Source of the DNA: Acidobacteriota bacterium
GTDB taxonomy: Bacteria > Acidobacteriota > Terriglobia > UBA7540
Direction: 5' to 3'
Length of the DNA: 64,000 bases
Assembly: GCA_023474345.1 (NCBI GenBank)
Contig: JAMCXS010000028.1
Span: forward strand, 32,274 to 96,273
Within the stretch, counting starts at the first letter, position 1. Each line of letters begins with the position of its first letter. This document shows, piece by piece, positions 1 to 10,529 of this stretch. A program made the position numbers and the translations under genes. Under the pieces are notes generated by a model. That model had not been told where the DNA came from and made no database searches. It saw nothing but the letters and a program-made list of their open reading frames with translations.

Positions 1-2097
1 GAAGAGGGTTTTTTCCGTGCCACGGTGAAGACCGCTGTTTTCCGCAGCGTCAGCACGCCTAGCCTTGAACAGCTTGTGCAGCGGGTAGTTTCGCTGTTTG
101 AGCAATACGTGAAGCTCTCGCAAAGCCTGAACTATGAGACGATGATTGCCGCGGCCAAGGTGGATGAGATCGGTAAGTTCACGGACACGGTGGCGGCCAA
201 CTTGAACGTCAGCATCGAAGAGAAGCAGGAGTTGCTGGAGCTTTTTGATCCCGTCGACCGCCTGACGCGGCTGGCCGATATTCTGGATATTGAGATCGAA
301 AAGCTCAATGTGGACCGGTCGATCCAAGGTCGTGTCAAGCGGCAGATGGAGCGCGCCCAGCGGGAATATTACTTGAACGAAAAGATTAAGGCGATCCAGA
401 AAGAGCTGGGGCGGAACGAGAAGAGTGAAATCGAAGAGCTGAAAAAAAAGATCGAAGCCGCGGGCATGAGTAAAGACGCTCATGAAAAGGCTATGACAGA
501 ACTCAAGCGGTTGGAACTGATGCCGCCGATGTCCGCTGAGTCCACCGTCTCACGCAACTACCTCGACTGGCTGCTGGCGATGCCCTGGAAGAAGAAATCG
601 AAAGAAATCCGGGACATCCGGCGCGCTGAAAAGATTCTGGAAGAAGACCATTACGGGCTTGAAAAGATCAAGGAGCGCATCCTTGAATTTCTTGCGGTGC
701 GCCAGCTTGTGAAGACTCCGCGAGGTTCTATCCTTTGTTTTGTCGGGCCGCCGGGGGTTGGCAAAACGTCCCTCGGACGCTCTATCGCGCGGGCCACGGG
801 CCGGAAGTTCGTGCGGCTGTCACTCGGCGGAGTCCGGGACGAAGCGGAAATCCGCGGCCACCGCAGAACCTATATCGGCGCTCTGCCTGGACAAATTATC
901 CAGATGATGAAGAAAGCCGGAACCGTCAACCCGGTGTTTCTGCTCGATGAAGTTGACAAAATGAGCATGGATTTTAGGGGCGACCCGTCGGCGGCGCTGC
1001 TGGAAGTGCTTGATCCAGAGCAGAATCATATGTTTGCGGATCATTACCTGGATGTCGAATACGATCTCTCCAGGGTTTTCTTTATTACCACCGCGAATGT
1101 TGTCCATACCATTCCACAGCCCTTGCAGGATCGTATGGAGATCTTGCGGCTGTCCGGCTATACGGAAGCGGAGAAGCTGGAAATCGCCAAGCGTTTTCTC
1201 GTCCGCAAGCAGCGCGAGGCAACGGGTTTGAAAGAGCAGAATTTGACTTTCGCGGACGAGGCTATTCTTGGGATTATCCGCAACTATACGCGTGAAGCCG
1301 GGGTGCGGAATCTGGAGCGGGAGATCGCTAACATCTGCCGCAAAGTGGCGCGCAAGGTCGTGCAGGAGAACCGGAGTCTTCAGATTGTTGTCAAGCCCGA
1401 AAGCCTCCAGGAATATTTGGGTGTGATCAAGTTCCGGGACACGAAGGCCGAAGAAAAGAATGAAGTGGGTTTGGCTACCGGCTTGGCGTGGACGGAAGTG
1501 GGTGGCCAGATTCTCAACATCGAAGCTTCCGTTATGCAGGGCAAAGGCAAGCTGACTCTGACGGGGAAACTCGGCGACGTGATGCAAGAATCGGCTCAGG
1601 CGGCCTTGAGTTACGTACGTTCAAGAGCTTCGCGGCTGGGCTTGCCGTCGGACTTTTATCGTCGGCTGGATATTCATATTCACATCCCGGAAGGTGCGAT
1701 TCCAAAAGACGGACCCTCTGCTGGGATTACGCTGGCTACGGCGGTGGTGAGCGCGCTGACCAAAATCCCGGTGAACCGGGACATTGCCATGACCGGTGAG
1801 ATCACCCTGCGGGGTAAAGTGCTGCCGATCGGGGGTGTGAAAGAGAAGATCCTAGCAGCGCACCGTGCTGGCAACCGGACCGTTCTTTTGCCGCGCGACA
1901 ACGAGAAAGATCTTTCGGAGATTCCGGCAAACATTCAGGAAGATGTTGCCATTTGTTTTGTGGAGACCATGGACGAGGTTCTCGACCTGGCGCTGGAGAA
2001 GAAAATCGAGGGGATCCAGGCGCTCACGTCTGAGTCCCAGGAGACGCAGAGGCTCGAACCCTCGCTCGATTCCGACCGTGAATCTCTGACGAACTAG
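1..2097 (+). CDS. lon: ATP-dependent Lon protease, 5' end outside window
   Basis: Cytosolic ATP-dependent serine protease that degrades misfolded and regulatory proteins. The reading frame is open from base 1, so the ORF-track start at 25 (GTG) is only an internal valine and the gene begins upstream of the window. About 698 residues are visible against roughly 800 in full-length Lon; the missing part is most of the N-terminal substrate-binding domain. Visible in order: a coiled-coil-rich linker ([15 protein letters not shown]), the AAA+ module with Walker [14 protein letters not shown] and Walker [10 protein letters not shown], and the C-terminal protease domain with catalytic serine in [12 protein letters not shown] and the lysine in the following [12 protein letters not shown] segment. 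The tail after the protease domain is a short low-complexity extension. Family assignment is certain. Confidence 0.97.
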   Translation, partial: EEGFFRATVKTAVFRSVSTPSLEQLVQRVVSLFEQYVKLSQSLNYETMIAAAKVDEIGKFTDTVAANLNVSIEEKQELLELFDPVDRLTRLADILDIEIEKLNVDRSIQGRVKRQMERAQREYYLNEKIKAIQKELGRNEKSEIEELKKKIEAAGMSKDAHEKAMTELKRLELMPPMSAESTVSRNYLDWLLAMPWKKKSKEIRDIRRAEKILEEDHYGLEKIKERILEFLAVRQLVKTPRGSILCFVGPPGVGKTSLGRSIARATGRKFVRLSLGGVRDEAEIRGHRRTYIGALPGQIIQMMKKAGTVNPVFLLDEVDKMSMDFRGDPSAALLEVLDPEQNHMFADHYLDVEYDLSRVFFITTANVVHTIPQPLQDRMEILRLSGYTEAEKLEIAKRFLVRKQREATGLKEQNLTFADEAILGIIRNYTREAGVRNLEREIANICRKVARKVVQENRSLQIVVKPESLQEYLGVIKFRDTKAEEKNEVGLATGLAWTEVGGQILNIEASVMQGKGKLTLTGKLGDVMQESAQAALSYVRSRASRLGLPSDFYRRLDIHIHIPEGAIPKDGPSAGITLATAVVSALTKIPVNRDIAMTGEITLRGKVLPIGGVKEKILAAHRAGNRTVLLPRDNEKDLSEIPANIQEDVAICFVETMDEVLDLALEKKIEGIQALTSESQETQRLEPSLDSDRESLTN

Positions 2098-2415
2098 AGT
2101 TTTTAAGGGTGGGCCAGGGAAGGCTGAAGAGCTTGTTCCTGGCGCCAAGAGGTATGTGTCCGCCGAATAGGGGATTGAGTTTTTCACACTGCATAGTAAT
2201 TAGCACCGATTAATCCAAGCCAATTCGGATTGATAAACCCGGAAATCACGATCGATCACGGACTACACCATTCAAGACACTGTTGACTTGCCCCTTTGAG
2301 CTGCAGCACGCATGCGTTGGAGCCATACAAGGGCAAGGCAGCAGCAGAATTCATCCATTAGGGAAAGGGAATCCTTTATCGGGTTCCAAACTCAAATTGA
2401 AGCTGAGAGAGTAAC
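2098..2415. other. Intergenic region between lon and rho
   Basis: 318 bp without a convincing gene. Just after lon an imperfect GC-rich hairpin (arms GCCAGGGAA and TTCCTGGC) could form, but no T-tract follows, so it is not a clear intrinsic terminator. The rest is the untranslated leader of rho; long leaders before rho fit the known autoregulation of this gene in other bacteria. A GAGAGAG purine stretch lies shortly before the rho ATG. The small ORFs reported here have no recognisable protein features. Confidence 0.5.
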
Positions 2416-3750
2416 ATGGCGTCCAAAAAACAGGAAGAAAAGCCAGTCGTCGTGCAGGAAGAAAAGATCGAGGAACTTAAAGAGAGCGAAGTCCTCGATA
2501 TTGCCAAGCTGAAAGAAATGAACATTGCCACTCTGACCCAGGTTGCCAAGGACTTGGGAGTTGTCGGAGCCACTGGCATGCGGAAGCAGGAGCTGATCTT
2601 TAAGATCCTGCAAGCGCAAACTGAAAAGGCCGGGCTCATCTTTTCCGAAGGTGTGCTCGAATGCCTTCCCGATGGCTTCGGCTTCCTGCGCGCTCCCGAC
2701 TACAACTATTTACCGGGGCCTGATGATATCTATGTCTCACCGTCGCAGATCCGCAAGTTTGATCTGCGCACCGGCGATACGATCTCTGGCCAGATCCGGC
2801 CTCCTAAAGAAGGTGAGCGCTATTTCGCGCTGATCAAGGTGGAGGCCATCAACTTTGAACCCCCCGACGAAGCACGGAACAAGATCTTTTTCGATAACCT
2901 GACCCCGCTCTATCCCCAGGAGCGGCTCCGCCTGGAAACCGTGAAGGACAACATATCCGCTCGCGTTCTCGACCTGCTCACGCCCATCGGCAAGGGCCAG
3001 CGCGGGCTGATTGTTTCTCCTCCGCGCACCGGCAAAACGATGCTGCTGCAGACCATCGCCAACTCCGTTACCGCGAACCATCCGGAAGTCACGCTGATTG
3101 TGTTGCTGATTGACGAGCGGCCGGAAGAAGTGACGGACATGCAGAGGACGGTCGAAGGGGAAGTCATCAGCTCGACGTTTGATGAACCTGCCGCCCGGCA
3201 CGTTCAGGTGGCCGAGATGGTGATTGAGAAAGCAAAGCGGCTGGTCGAGCACAAGCGGGACGTGGTGATTCTGCTGGATTCCATCACCCGTCTGGCACGC
3301 GCTTACAACACGGTTGTTCCGCCTTCGGGCAAGGTCCTTTCCGGCGGTGTCGATTCCAACGCCCTGCAGCGTCCCAAGCGGTTTTTCGGTTCGGCGCGAA
3401 ACATCGAGGAAGGCGGCAGTTTGACCATCATCGCCACGGCGTTGATCGATACCGGAAGCCGCATGGACGACGTGATCTTTGAGGAGTTCAAAGGCACCGG
3501 CAACATGGAAGTGCACCTCGACCGCAAGCTGGTGGATAAGCGCGTCTTTCCGGCCATCGAGATCAACAAGTCAGGCACCCGCAAAGAGGAGTTGCTGGTA
3601 CCAAAGGACGAACTGAACCGCATCTGGGTTCTGCGCAAGGTGCTGAATCCGCTCTCTCCTGTGGAGAGCATGGAGCTCATCATTGATAAGCTCTCCAAAA
3701 CCAGGAGTAACTCGGAGTTTCTTGCCTCGATGAGCAATGGCGGAAGGTAA
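2416..3750 (+). CDS. rho: Transcription termination factor Rho
   Basis: Hexameric RNA helicase that terminates transcription at Rho-dependent sites. 444 residues, close to the usual bacterial length of about 420, plus a short charged N-terminal extension ([14 protein letters not shown]). The order is a Rho N-terminal helical domain ([17 protein letters not shown]), a cold-shock-like RNA-binding fold ([25 protein letters not shown]) and a RecA-type ATPase with Walker A SPPRTGKT, Walker [11 protein letters not shown] and the Q/R loops. The ATG was chosen because the N-terminal domain starts directly after it. It is convergent with cmk, with only 16 bp between the two stop codons. Confidence 0.98.
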   Translation: MASKKQEEKPVVVQEEKIEELKESEVLDIAKLKEMNIATLTQVAKDLGVVGATGMRKQELIFKILQAQTEKAGLIFSEGVLECLPDGFGFLRAPDYNYLPGPDDIYVSPSQIRKFDLRTGDTISGQIRPPKEGERYFALIKVEAINFEPPDEARNKIFFDNLTPLYPQERLRLETVKDNISARVLDLLTPIGKGQRGLIVSPPRTGKTMLLQTIANSVTANHPEVTLIVLLIDERPEEVTDMQRTVEGEVISSTFDEPAARHVQVAEMVIEKAKRLVEHKRDVVILLDSITRLARAYNTVVPPSGKVLSGGVDSNALQRPKRFFGSARNIEEGGSLTIIATALIDTGSRMDDVIFEEFKGTGNMEVHLDRKLVDKRVFPAIEINKSGTRKEELLVPKDELNRIWVLRKVLNPLSPVESMELIIDKLSKTRSNSEFLASMSNGGR

Positions 3751-3766
3751 GGGGCAGGACTTTCCA

Positions 3767-4453
3767 CTACGGCGTGGTCAGTAACTTCTTGCTGCGGGCC
3801 AATTCCAAAATCCGCTCGACAACCTGCTCGGCTGTTAAGTAGGTCGAGTCGACTACGTGTGCGTCCTCTGCGGCAACCAGCGGCGATATTTTCCTTTCCG
3901 CGTCGAGCTGATCGCGCTTCGAAATCTCAGAGACCGTGTCTGCCAACGTGGATGGCCGCCCTTGCTGGTGGTTCTGCTGCAACCTCCGGCGCGCCCTTTC
4001 TTCAGGATCGGCTTTGAGGAAAATCTTTAGCGATGCCTCGGGAAAGACCACGGTGCCGATGTCCCGGCCTTCCATCACTACTCCCCGGCCCGCAACCAGC
4101 GACCTCTGCAAACTGATCAGTTTTTTGCGAACTTCCGGCAGGCGGGAAACCCTCGCCGCTGCGTAAGTCACTTCCGAACTCCGAATTTCCGCCGTGACGT
4201 CTTTGCCATCCAGGAGCACCTTTGGCTCCTGGTTGCCGGCCAGGAATTGGATTTCTGCCAAGGCAATAACCCTGCCAATCTCATTCTGATTGTCGAGCGC
4301 CGTACCGGATTGGAGCACTTTTAGCGCAGCAGCCCGGTAGGTTGCGCCACTATCCATGTAGTCGAGGCCGAGACGCTCGGCAAGCATTCGAGCGACAGTG
4401 CTTTTGCCGGCACCTGCCGGCCCGTCAATGGCGATTATCAGGGGTTTTACCAT
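3767..4453 (-). CDS. cmk: Cytidylate kinase
   Basis: Phosphorylates CMP and dCMP to the diphosphates with ATP. 228 residues from the ATG at 4453. The ORF-track entry reaches to 4702, but its first 83 residues overlap the end of mutL and are arginine-rich shadow sequence, while [11 protein letters not shown] is the normal cytidylate kinase start. The P-loop is [15 protein letters not shown], followed by the NMP-binding segment [13 protein letters not shown] and the signature [14 protein letters not shown]; an arginine-rich lid ([10 protein letters not shown]) follows. It lies 83 bp downstream of mutL on the same strand. In many other bacteria cmk is linked to aroA or rpsA instead. Confidence 0.96.
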   Translation of the reverse strand: MVKPLIIAIDGPAGAGKSTVARMLAERLGLDYMDSGATYRAAALKVLQSGTALDNQNEIGRVIALAEIQFLAGNQEPKVLLDGKDVTAEIRSSEVTYAAARVSRLPEVRKKLISLQRSLVAGRGVVMEGRDIGTVVFPEASLKIFLKADPEERARRRLQQNHQQGRPSTLADTVSEISKRDQLDAERKISPLVAAEDAHVVDSTYLTAEQVVERILELARSKKLLTTP

Positions 4454-4536
4454 AAGAGGCTGTTTGGTCCTGTAGTCTGCTTCTTCTTGTGTTCCTTGAC
4501 GCTGATCCTGAACGAGATTTGAGCGTGAACGAAGGC

Positions 4537-6459
4537 TCAGATGCGCTTGAAAGCTTTCTGAATCTCTTTCATGTCGTACCGAAGGACTACCGGGCGCCCG
4601 TGCGGGCAGGTCATCGGGCAATCGGTCTTGCTCAACTCCACGAGCAGCCATCCCATTTTCTCTTGATCGAGAGGCCTGTTGACTTTGATCGCCGCGTGAC
4701 AAGCAACGGAAGCGGCGATCTTGCGGCGCAACTCATCAAGCGAGAGGGCCCGGGCCTCACGCCCAAGGCTTTCCAGGATTTCACGCACCAGCTTTTCTAC
4801 GTCGTCAGGATGGATGTCGGCCGGCGCGGCCTTCACAGCCACACTCCCTTGGCCAAATGGTTCCACCTCAAAGCCATTGGCGGTCAGTTCGTCGGCAATA
4901 TTCTGAAAAGTGACGCGCTGTTCCGGCCGGAGATCCACCACAATCGGCAATAGCAGCCTCTGGCCCTCCAGCTTGCTTGCCTGGCGCCGGCTGAGATGCT
5001 GCTCGAACAGGATGCGTTCGTGGGCCACATGCTGGTCGATAATCCAGAGACCTTCGATGTTGGTCGCTACGATGAAGCTGGACTGGATCTGCCCGAGCGG
5101 CTGGAGGTCACTGGGGAATTCGCCGATCCGAGATTCCGGAATTGCATCTGCGGAGCAGGGAACTGACCAGGCTGCCGGCGGCGGAGGTGCGTAAGTGGAT
5201 AACGCGGCTTCCGCCAGCGGAAGATATGCTGTTGAAGGCTGCGGTCGCGGCGCAGAGAGACGAAAGCCTGGGGCTTGCGCCGGAGCCGGCGTCCCCCGTT
5301 GCCGTGTTGGAAAAGGCTCTAAATCTTGCCCGTGCGGGGGTGCTGGTGCTGCTTCAGCGGGTTTGGTCGTCTCCGGCTGCTTAGGCATTGGGAAGGCGGC
5401 AACAGGCCGCGCAGCCTTTAGAGCCTGGAGCACTGAGTCACGGACTAAGTCATGCACAAAGGCTCCATTGCGAAAGCGTACCTCGGCTTTGGAAGGATGG
5501 ACGTTAACATCTACTTCCGTGGGAGGAAGGTCAAGAAAGACCAGCGACACCGGGGAGATGCCCGCAGGCAGAATGTTCCGGTAAGCCTCGGTGAGCGCGT
5601 GCAGAACCAGTCGGTCGCGGACCAGGCGCCGGTTGACGAAGAAATAGATCTGATTCCTGTTAAGCTTGTGCACCTCGGGGCGCGAGGCAAAACCGAAGAT
5701 CCTGAAAACCGCGGGTGAGACCTCGGGTTCAGCGTCAGCCTCAACGTCCGGGGCGTTGGGCAAGGGCATGAGGCGCTCGACAGGACCGAATTCAACCAGT
5801 TGGTCCAGCATTTGGCCTCCCATCACTTGATAAAGCCGCTCACGATGGCTTCCCACTGGCGATGCTTTCAGGATTTCATTCGTCATGGAGGTCAGGCGAA
5901 AGCCCTTGTCGGGATGGGCCAGTGCGTAATGAGTCACCATGGAGGCGATATGTCCGAGTTCGGTGGATTCAGAGCGTAGGAACTTGCGCCGTGCCGGAGT
6001 GTTAAAAAAGAGGCTCTGGACGTCAATTTTGGTGCCGCCTGGGCGGACCATTTCTTTTACGTCCCGCAACCTGCCACCGGAAATTTCCACCCGAGTTCCC
6101 ACCTCTTCTGAACCTTGGCGGGTTTCGAGCGTCATGCGTGAGACCGCGGCTATTGAGGGCAGCGCTTCGCCGCGGAATCCCAGCGTCGAGATTTCGTCCA
6201 GGTCTTCGGCTGACTTGATTTTGCTTGTGGCGTGGCGTTCGAACGCCAGCAAAGTGTCATCGCGGGTCATCCCGCAGCCGTTATCCGCAACCCGGATGAG
6301 GCGTCTGCCGCCGCTTTCCACGTGGATCTCGATCTCATGCGCTCCCGCATCCAGGGAATTTTCGACGAGTTCCTTTGCCACCGACGCCGGGCGCTCGACT
6401 ACTTCGCCCGCGGCAATCTTGTTGGCGACGGCTTCCGGAAGGATGCGAATGACGGACAT
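4537..6459 (-). CDS. mutL: DNA mismatch repair protein MutL
   Basis: GHKL-family ATPase that couples MutS mismatch recognition to strand incision. 640 residues, full length. N-terminal ATPase motifs are KELVENSLDAGA, RVADNGCGM and STLGFRGEALPSIAAVS, followed by FFNTPARRKFLRS. A proline- and alanine-rich linker (about residues 345-440) leads to the C-terminal dimerisation/endonuclease domain. That domain keeps the metal-binding DQHVAHERILFEQ (DQHA-x2-E-x4-E type) and the CPHGRP box, so this MutL should have its own nicking activity, as in bacteria without MutH. The start MSVIRILPEAVANKIAAGEVVERP is the standard MutL N-terminus. Confidence 0.97.
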   Translation of the reverse strand: MSVIRILPEAVANKIAAGEVVERPASVAKELVENSLDAGAHEIEIHVESGGRRLIRVADNGCGMTRDDTLLAFERHATSKIKSAEDLDEISTLGFRGEALPSIAAVSRMTLETRQGSEEVGTRVEISGGRLRDVKEMVRPGGTKIDVQSLFFNTPARRKFLRSESTELGHIASMVTHYALAHPDKGFRLTSMTNEILKASPVGSHRERLYQVMGGQMLDQLVEFGPVERLMPLPNAPDVEADAEPEVSPAVFRIFGFASRPEVHKLNRNQIYFFVNRRLVRDRLVLHALTEAYRNILPAGISPVSLVFLDLPPTEVDVNVHPSKAEVRFRNGAFVHDLVRDSVLQALKAARPVAAFPMPKQPETTKPAEAAPAPPHGQDLEPFPTRQRGTPAPAQAPGFRLSAPRPQPSTAYLPLAEAALSTYAPPPPAAWSVPCSADAIPESRIGEFPSDLQPLGQIQSSFIVATNIEGLWIIDQHVAHERILFEQHLSRRQASKLEGQRLLLPIVVDLRPEQRVTFQNIADELTANGFEVEPFGQGSVAVKAAPADIHPDDVEKLVREILESLGREARALSLDELRRKIAASVACHAAIKVNRPLDQEKMGWLLVELSKTDCPMTCPHGRPVVLRYDMKEIQKAFKRI

Positions 6460-6461
6460 AA

Positions 6462-6574
6462 AATTTAGTGATTGAGTGATTGAATCATTGGCTCATTGAT
6501 ATTCCGAAAAAGTAGATTGGCTCACGCGGTTTTTCTATTCACGCAATGACACAATGACTCAACGATTCAATTCT
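6462..6574. repeat. Degenerate ATTGA/CAATGA-rich repeat between aspS and mutL
   Basis: The 115-bp gap between the aspS stop and the mutL start is AT-rich compared with its surroundings. It is built from imperfect copies of words such as GATTGA, CATTGG and CTCATTGA on one side and CAATGACACAATGACTCAAC on the other, so the two halves are partly inverted copies. A similar composition recurs near 33450-33540. No protein or known RNA family is recognised. Confidence 0.5.
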
Positions 6575-8353
6575 TTAATGCTTAACTATTTTCAAGCCCA
6601 GTTCTTCTAATTGCTCGCGGTCAACGCTGGCGGGAGCATCGCACATCAGGTCCACGGCGCTAGCGGTTTTGGGGAAGGCGATCACCTCGCGAATGCTCGA
6701 TTCGCCGGCCAGCAAGGCGACGATGCGGTCAACCCCCAGCGCGATTCCGCCGTGCGGCGGCGCGCCGTATTCGAGCGCGTCCATGAAAAATCCAAAGCGC
6801 TCGCGAGCTTTTTCATCGCTCAGTCCCAGCACTTTGAATACCCGCTGCTGGATATCGCGGCGGTGCATACGGATGGACCCGCCGCCGATTTCCTGGCCGT
6901 TCAGCACCAAATCGTACGCGAGCGCCTTGACGCTTGCCGGGTCCGATTCGAGCTTGGGCAAGTCTTCCTCGCGTGGAGAAGTAAACGGATGGTGCATGGC
7001 TGCGAAACGCTTCTCTTTGGGGTCGTACTCGAACATCGGAAAATCCACCACCCAGGCAAAACTCCAAACGCCGGGCTTGATCAGTTCCAGCTTGCGACCA
7101 AGTTCCAGCCGCAGCCAGGTCGAAGCCTGATCGAGGCTCTGGAGCTTGTCCCGCGAGGTCGAATCCGCTCCTACCAGGATCACCAGGTCACCGACTTGAG
7201 CCGCCGCCGCCGCTGCCAACTGTTGAAGCGCTTCTTCCCCGACTGCATTTTTCAGCCGAGACTGAATTCCCGATTCCGTGACGGTGAAGTAAGCCGAATT
7301 GCTCGCCCCCGCCTCCAAAAGACCCTGCTGGTAACGGTCAAGCTGGCTGCGAGACAGTTTGGCGTTCGGGACGCGAAGCGCCTTGACGGCTTGAAACCCC
7401 TTCAGCTTATCTAAAGAGTTCGCGGGCAACTCGACCCGCCGCCATTCCAGTCCAAAACGCAAATCAGGCTTGTCGGAGCCATATTTCTCCATCGCCGTGG
7501 TGTAGCTGAGGCGCGGGAAAGGACGCTCGACCTTGACGTCCACAATCGCCAAGAGCTTTTCCATTAGTCGCTCAATGATCTCAAAAAGCTCCTCACGCTG
7601 CGGGAACGCCATCTCGACATCAATCTGCGTGAATTCAGGCTGGCGGTCGGCGCGCAGGTCTTCATCCCGGAAGCATCGCACGATTTGGAAATAGCGGTCG
7701 AACCCGGCAATCATCAGCAACTGCTTGAACAGTTGCGGCGATTGCGGAAGGGCGTAAAAATGCCCTTGGCGCACCCGGCTCGGCACCAGATAATCCCGGG
7801 CGCCTTCGGGCGTGGAGCGAGTCATGAATGGAGTTTCGACTTCAACAAAGTGATGGCCGGCCATGTGCTGGCGCACCACTTGATTCGCCCGGTCGCGAAG
7901 CCGGATGTTCTGCTGCATGCGGCTGCGGCGGAGATCGAGGTAACGGTAGCGAAGCCGCGTCTCTTCGACCGTGCGGGTTTCGTCTTCGATGGGGAAAGGC
8001 GGGGTCTTGGCCTCGTTCAGCAGCAGAAGCGTTTGTCCTTTAACTTCCACTTCGCCGGTCGTGAGCTGCGGGTTGACGGTCTCAGGCGACCGCAGAACCA
8101 CTTCGCCCTCCACACCCACCACAAATTCATTCCGTACTTGCTCCGCTTTGGCATGGGCCTCAGGGCTCACTTCCGCGTTCAGCACCACCTGAACCACGCC
8201 CGTATGGTCCCGCAAATCAAGAAAGATCAGATTGCCCAGGTCGCGCCGCCGCGCCACCCATCCCGCCAGAAATACTTTCCGGCCGGCGTGTGCTTTCCGC
8301 AGTTCGCCGCAACGATGTGTTCTTCTGCGTTCACCAAGTAGATCGAGTTCCAA
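6575..8353 (-). CDS. aspS: Aspartyl-tRNA synthetase (bacterial type)
   Basis: Class IIb aminoacyl-tRNA synthetase that charges tRNA-Asp (or tRNA-Asx if non-discriminating; this cannot be settled from the sequence alone). 592 residues, the normal bacterial length including the GAD insertion. An N-terminal OB fold (VFLAGWVARRRDLGNLIFLDLRD) precedes class II motif 2 FRDEDLRADRQPEFTQIDVEM and motif 3 GIALGVDRIVALL. The start codon appears to be TTG at 8353, with a weak AAGGG upstream. hisS lies 20 bp upstream on the same strand, so the two synthetase genes are probably cotranscribed. Confidence 0.97.
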   Translation of the reverse strand: MELDLLGERRRTHRCGELRKAHAGRKVFLAGWVARRRDLGNLIFLDLRDHTGVVQVVLNAEVSPEAHAKAEQVRNEFVVGVEGEVVLRSPETVNPQLTTGEVEVKGQTLLLLNEAKTPPFPIEDETRTVEETRLRYRYLDLRRSRMQQNIRLRDRANQVVRQHMAGHHFVEVETPFMTRSTPEGARDYLVPSRVRQGHFYALPQSPQLFKQLLMIAGFDRYFQIVRCFRDEDLRADRQPEFTQIDVEMAFPQREELFEIIERLMEKLLAIVDVKVERPFPRLSYTTAMEKYGSDKPDLRFGLEWRRVELPANSLDKLKGFQAVKALRVPNAKLSRSQLDRYQQGLLEAGASNSAYFTVTESGIQSRLKNAVGEEALQQLAAAAAAQVGDLVILVGADSTSRDKLQSLDQASTWLRLELGRKLELIKPGVWSFAWVVDFPMFEYDPKEKRFAAMHHPFTSPREEDLPKLESDPASVKALAYDLVLNGQEIGGGSIRMHRRDIQQRVFKVLGLSDEKARERFGFFMDALEYGAPPHGGIALGVDRIVALLAGESSIREVIAFPKTASAVDLMCDAPASVDREQLEELGLKIVKH

Positions 8354-8373
8354 ATTCAGCCCTTACCTTTCCG

Positions 8374-9690
8374 CTATTTCGCTTGTGAAGACGGGGCGCG
8401 GCCGGACTGGAAAGTCTCGCCCAGTTTCTCCTTTATGGCGGCGACTAATTGTACCGCATCGACAGCCCTTTGCTCGCCCGTTTCCATATCTTTCAGTTGA
8501 TAATGTCCGCTGGCTACTTCTTCTTCACCGATGATGATGGTGTGCCGAGCCTGCAGTTTGTTGGCAATACCCAGCGACTTTTTCAGCTTCATTTGCTGGA
8601 AGCTAATTTCCGTGCTAATGCCTTCCCGACGCAGTTGGCAGGCCAGGCGCACGGCAGGCTCCCGTGCGGCCTCGCCCATCCAGGCCACATAGACCGCGAG
8701 CGGTGCCTTCATTTTCAGCGCCGCGCTTTCTTCCACCGTCAAAACCAGCCGGTCCTGGCCGATGGCAAACCCGAAACCGGGCGCCGGCGGCCCGCCCAGC
8801 ATTTCGGACAGACCATCGTAACGTCCGCCGCCCAGCATTGCGTTTTGCGCGCCCAACAATCCGCTGGTGATTTCAAAAGTCGTTCGGGTGTAGTAGTCGA
8901 GCCCTCGCACCAGGCGCGGCACAATTTCATAAGCCACGCCGCGCTCATCGAGTTCGCCCGTAACGCATTCAAAGTGCTGCCGACATTCCGAGCACAGATG
9001 ATCGAGGATGTACGGAAGCTTCTCGATGACGGGCTGGTCGGCTTCCACTTTGCAGTCGAGCACGCGGAGTGGATTGGTTTGGGCACGGCGCTGGCAGTCA
9101 GTGCAGAGTTTGGTCTTAACGGCGTCCAGAGCGTGCCGTAGTTTTTTTAAGTACTCGGGACGGCATTTGGGGCAGCCGACGGAGTTTAGCAAAAGCTTGA
9201 ATTCCTTCAGCCCCAGGCGCTCCAGCAGCAAAACAAGCATCTCCAGGACTTCGGTGTCAATCGTTGGATGGTCGGAACCCAGAACCTCCGCGCCGATCTG
9301 ATAGAACTGCCGATAGCGGCCCTTCTGGGGCCGCTCACGCCGGAACATTGGACCAAAATAATAGAGCTTGTGAACTCCGCCTTCGTTGTAGAGACCGTGT
9401 TCGATGTAGGCGCGCACGACGGAAGCTGTGGCCTCAGGCCGCAGCGTCAGCGACTCGCTATCGCGGTCCTCGAAGGTATACATTTCCTTGGTCACAATGT
9501 CGGTGTCGGAGCCCACGCTGCGGGCAAACAAGGCGGTCTGTTCCAGGATGGGGGTGCGGATTTCGCGGAAGTTGTACGCCTCGAACACACGGCGCGCTTC
9601 TTCTTCCACCCGCTGCCAAAGGGGTGTTTCGCCGGGCAGCAGGTCGCGCGTTCCCTTTACGGATTGGATAAGTTCGTTTTTCTTGGACAC
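8374..9690 (-). CDS. hisS: Histidyl-tRNA synthetase
   Basis: Class IIa aminoacyl-tRNA synthetase that charges tRNA-His. 438 residues, typical length. N-terminal KGTRDLLPGETPLW leads into motif 1; motif 2 is YYFGPMFRRERPQKGRYRQF; the histidine-A box is RGLDYYTRTTFEI, with GGGRYDGL and GFAIGQDRL toward the C-terminal anticodon-binding domain. It includes an insertion with four spaced cysteines (GCPKC and CTDC) plus CSEC, as in many HisRS proteins. It probably heads a hisS-aspS unit and is followed at 20 bp by aspS. Confidence 0.97.
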   Translation of the reverse strand: MSKKNELIQSVKGTRDLLPGETPLWQRVEEEARRVFEAYNFREIRTPILEQTALFARSVGSDTDIVTKEMYTFEDRDSESLTLRPEATASVVRAYIEHGLYNEGGVHKLYYFGPMFRRERPQKGRYRQFYQIGAEVLGSDHPTIDTEVLEMLVLLLERLGLKEFKLLLNSVGCPKCRPEYLKKLRHALDAVKTKLCTDCQRRAQTNPLRVLDCKVEADQPVIEKLPYILDHLCSECRQHFECVTGELDERGVAYEIVPRLVRGLDYYTRTTFEITSGLLGAQNAMLGGGRYDGLSEMLGGPPAPGFGFAIGQDRLVLTVEESAALKMKAPLAVYVAWMGEAAREPAVRLACQLRREGISTEISFQQMKLKKSLGIANKLQARHTIIIGEEEVASGHYQLKDMETGEQRAVDAVQLVAAIKEKLGETFQSGRAPSSQAK

Positions 9691-9748
9691 GTTAATTCAC
9701 TGTGCGGAGTGACCTGGGTTGCGGGTTCCCAACCTCACGCTCTGGCAA

Positions 9749-10279
9749 CTAGGATGCGGGTTCCCTCCGTGTCCCCGCCATGTAAGCATCCTTATATTCC
9801 AGATAATGACTGGCGTGGGAGTCGATAAACTTGCGGTCGGCTTCGATAAGCTTCCGCTGCAAGCGCGCGGGCACTCCGGCATAAAGACTTCCCGGAGGGA
9901 TGACGGTTCTTTCAGGCACCAGCGCTCCCGCCGCCACGATCGATCCCTCACCCACGTGAACACGGTTCAAAATGATTGCCCCCATGCCAATCAGACAATG
10001 ATCTTCAATTCGGCAAGCATGCAGGATCACGCGGTGTCCGACCGTTACCCAGTTGCCGAGGATCGTTGGCAATCCCGCGGTACCGTGCAGAATGGAACCA
10101 TCCTGAATGTTACTCTGAGTTCCCACTCGGATAGGCGAAACGTCGGCGCGCAGCACGGTTTGGAACCAGACGCTCGATTCGTCGCCAACTTCAACGTCTC
10201 CAATCACATCCGCGTTTTCGGCAACAAATGCCGATTCCGCAATCCGCGGCAAAACGCCTTTGTAACTTAGAATCATCAA
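9749..10279 (-). CDS. Gamma-carbonic-anhydrase-like hexapeptide-repeat protein
   Basis: 176-residue left-handed beta-helix protein of the YrdA/PaaY/CaiE branch of gamma-class carbonic anhydrases. Hexapeptide repeats run through residues 15-125 (RADVSPIRVGTQSNIQDGS, GHRVILHACRIEDHCLIG). Three histidines suited to bind zinc are present in SILHGT and VGHRVILH. These proteins are trimeric; many bind metal but lack strong carbonic anhydrase activity, so substrate and role are uncertain. The C-terminal tail is helical (RKLIEADRKFIDSHASHYLEY). It is monocistronic, with an intrinsic terminator separating it from the O-methyltransferase gene upstream. Confidence 0.88.
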   Translation of the reverse strand: MMILSYKGVLPRIAESAFVAENADVIGDVEVGDESSVWFQTVLRADVSPIRVGTQSNIQDGSILHGTAGLPTILGNWVTVGHRVILHACRIEDHCLIGMGAIILNRVHVGEGSIVAAGALVPERTVIPPGSLYAGVPARLQRKLIEADRKFIDSHASHYLEYKDAYMAGTRREPAS

Positions 10280-10440
10280 CTTCCCCGCTCAGCCAAGAAC
10301 TCTTGTGAGTACTTGAACTTATTGAAGTTAACATATCCCTGCGAGAGGCCGCAAGGTTGGGCGGGCGCTGGGGATTAGGATTCAGACTCCGGGCCCCTAA
10401 GCAGAACGTTCCGCATGAGTGCCGTGCTACACACGGCCAT

Positions 10441-10486
10441 AAAAACGGCAAGGCCCGGAACGCAATGAGCGCACCGGACCTTGCCG
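10441..10486 (-). terminator. Intrinsic terminator downstream of the O-methyltransferase gene
   Basis: On the minus strand a 13-bp stem (CGGCAAGGTCCGG pairing with CCGGGCCTTGCCG, one mismatch) with a 15-nt loop is followed directly by TTTTT. It lies 44 bp past the stop of the O-methyltransferase gene. Stem, loop and T-tract make a textbook Rho-independent terminator. Confidence 0.88.
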
Positions 10487-10529
10487 CGTAAGCAACTTTA
10501 CCGCGGCTTAATACAGCGATTCGGCAACC

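Noticed and set aside
4454-4702. N-terminal extension of cytidylate kinase by 83 residues
   Set aside because: It overlaps mutL coding sequence in another frame; the conserved enzyme starts at [11 protein letters not shown].
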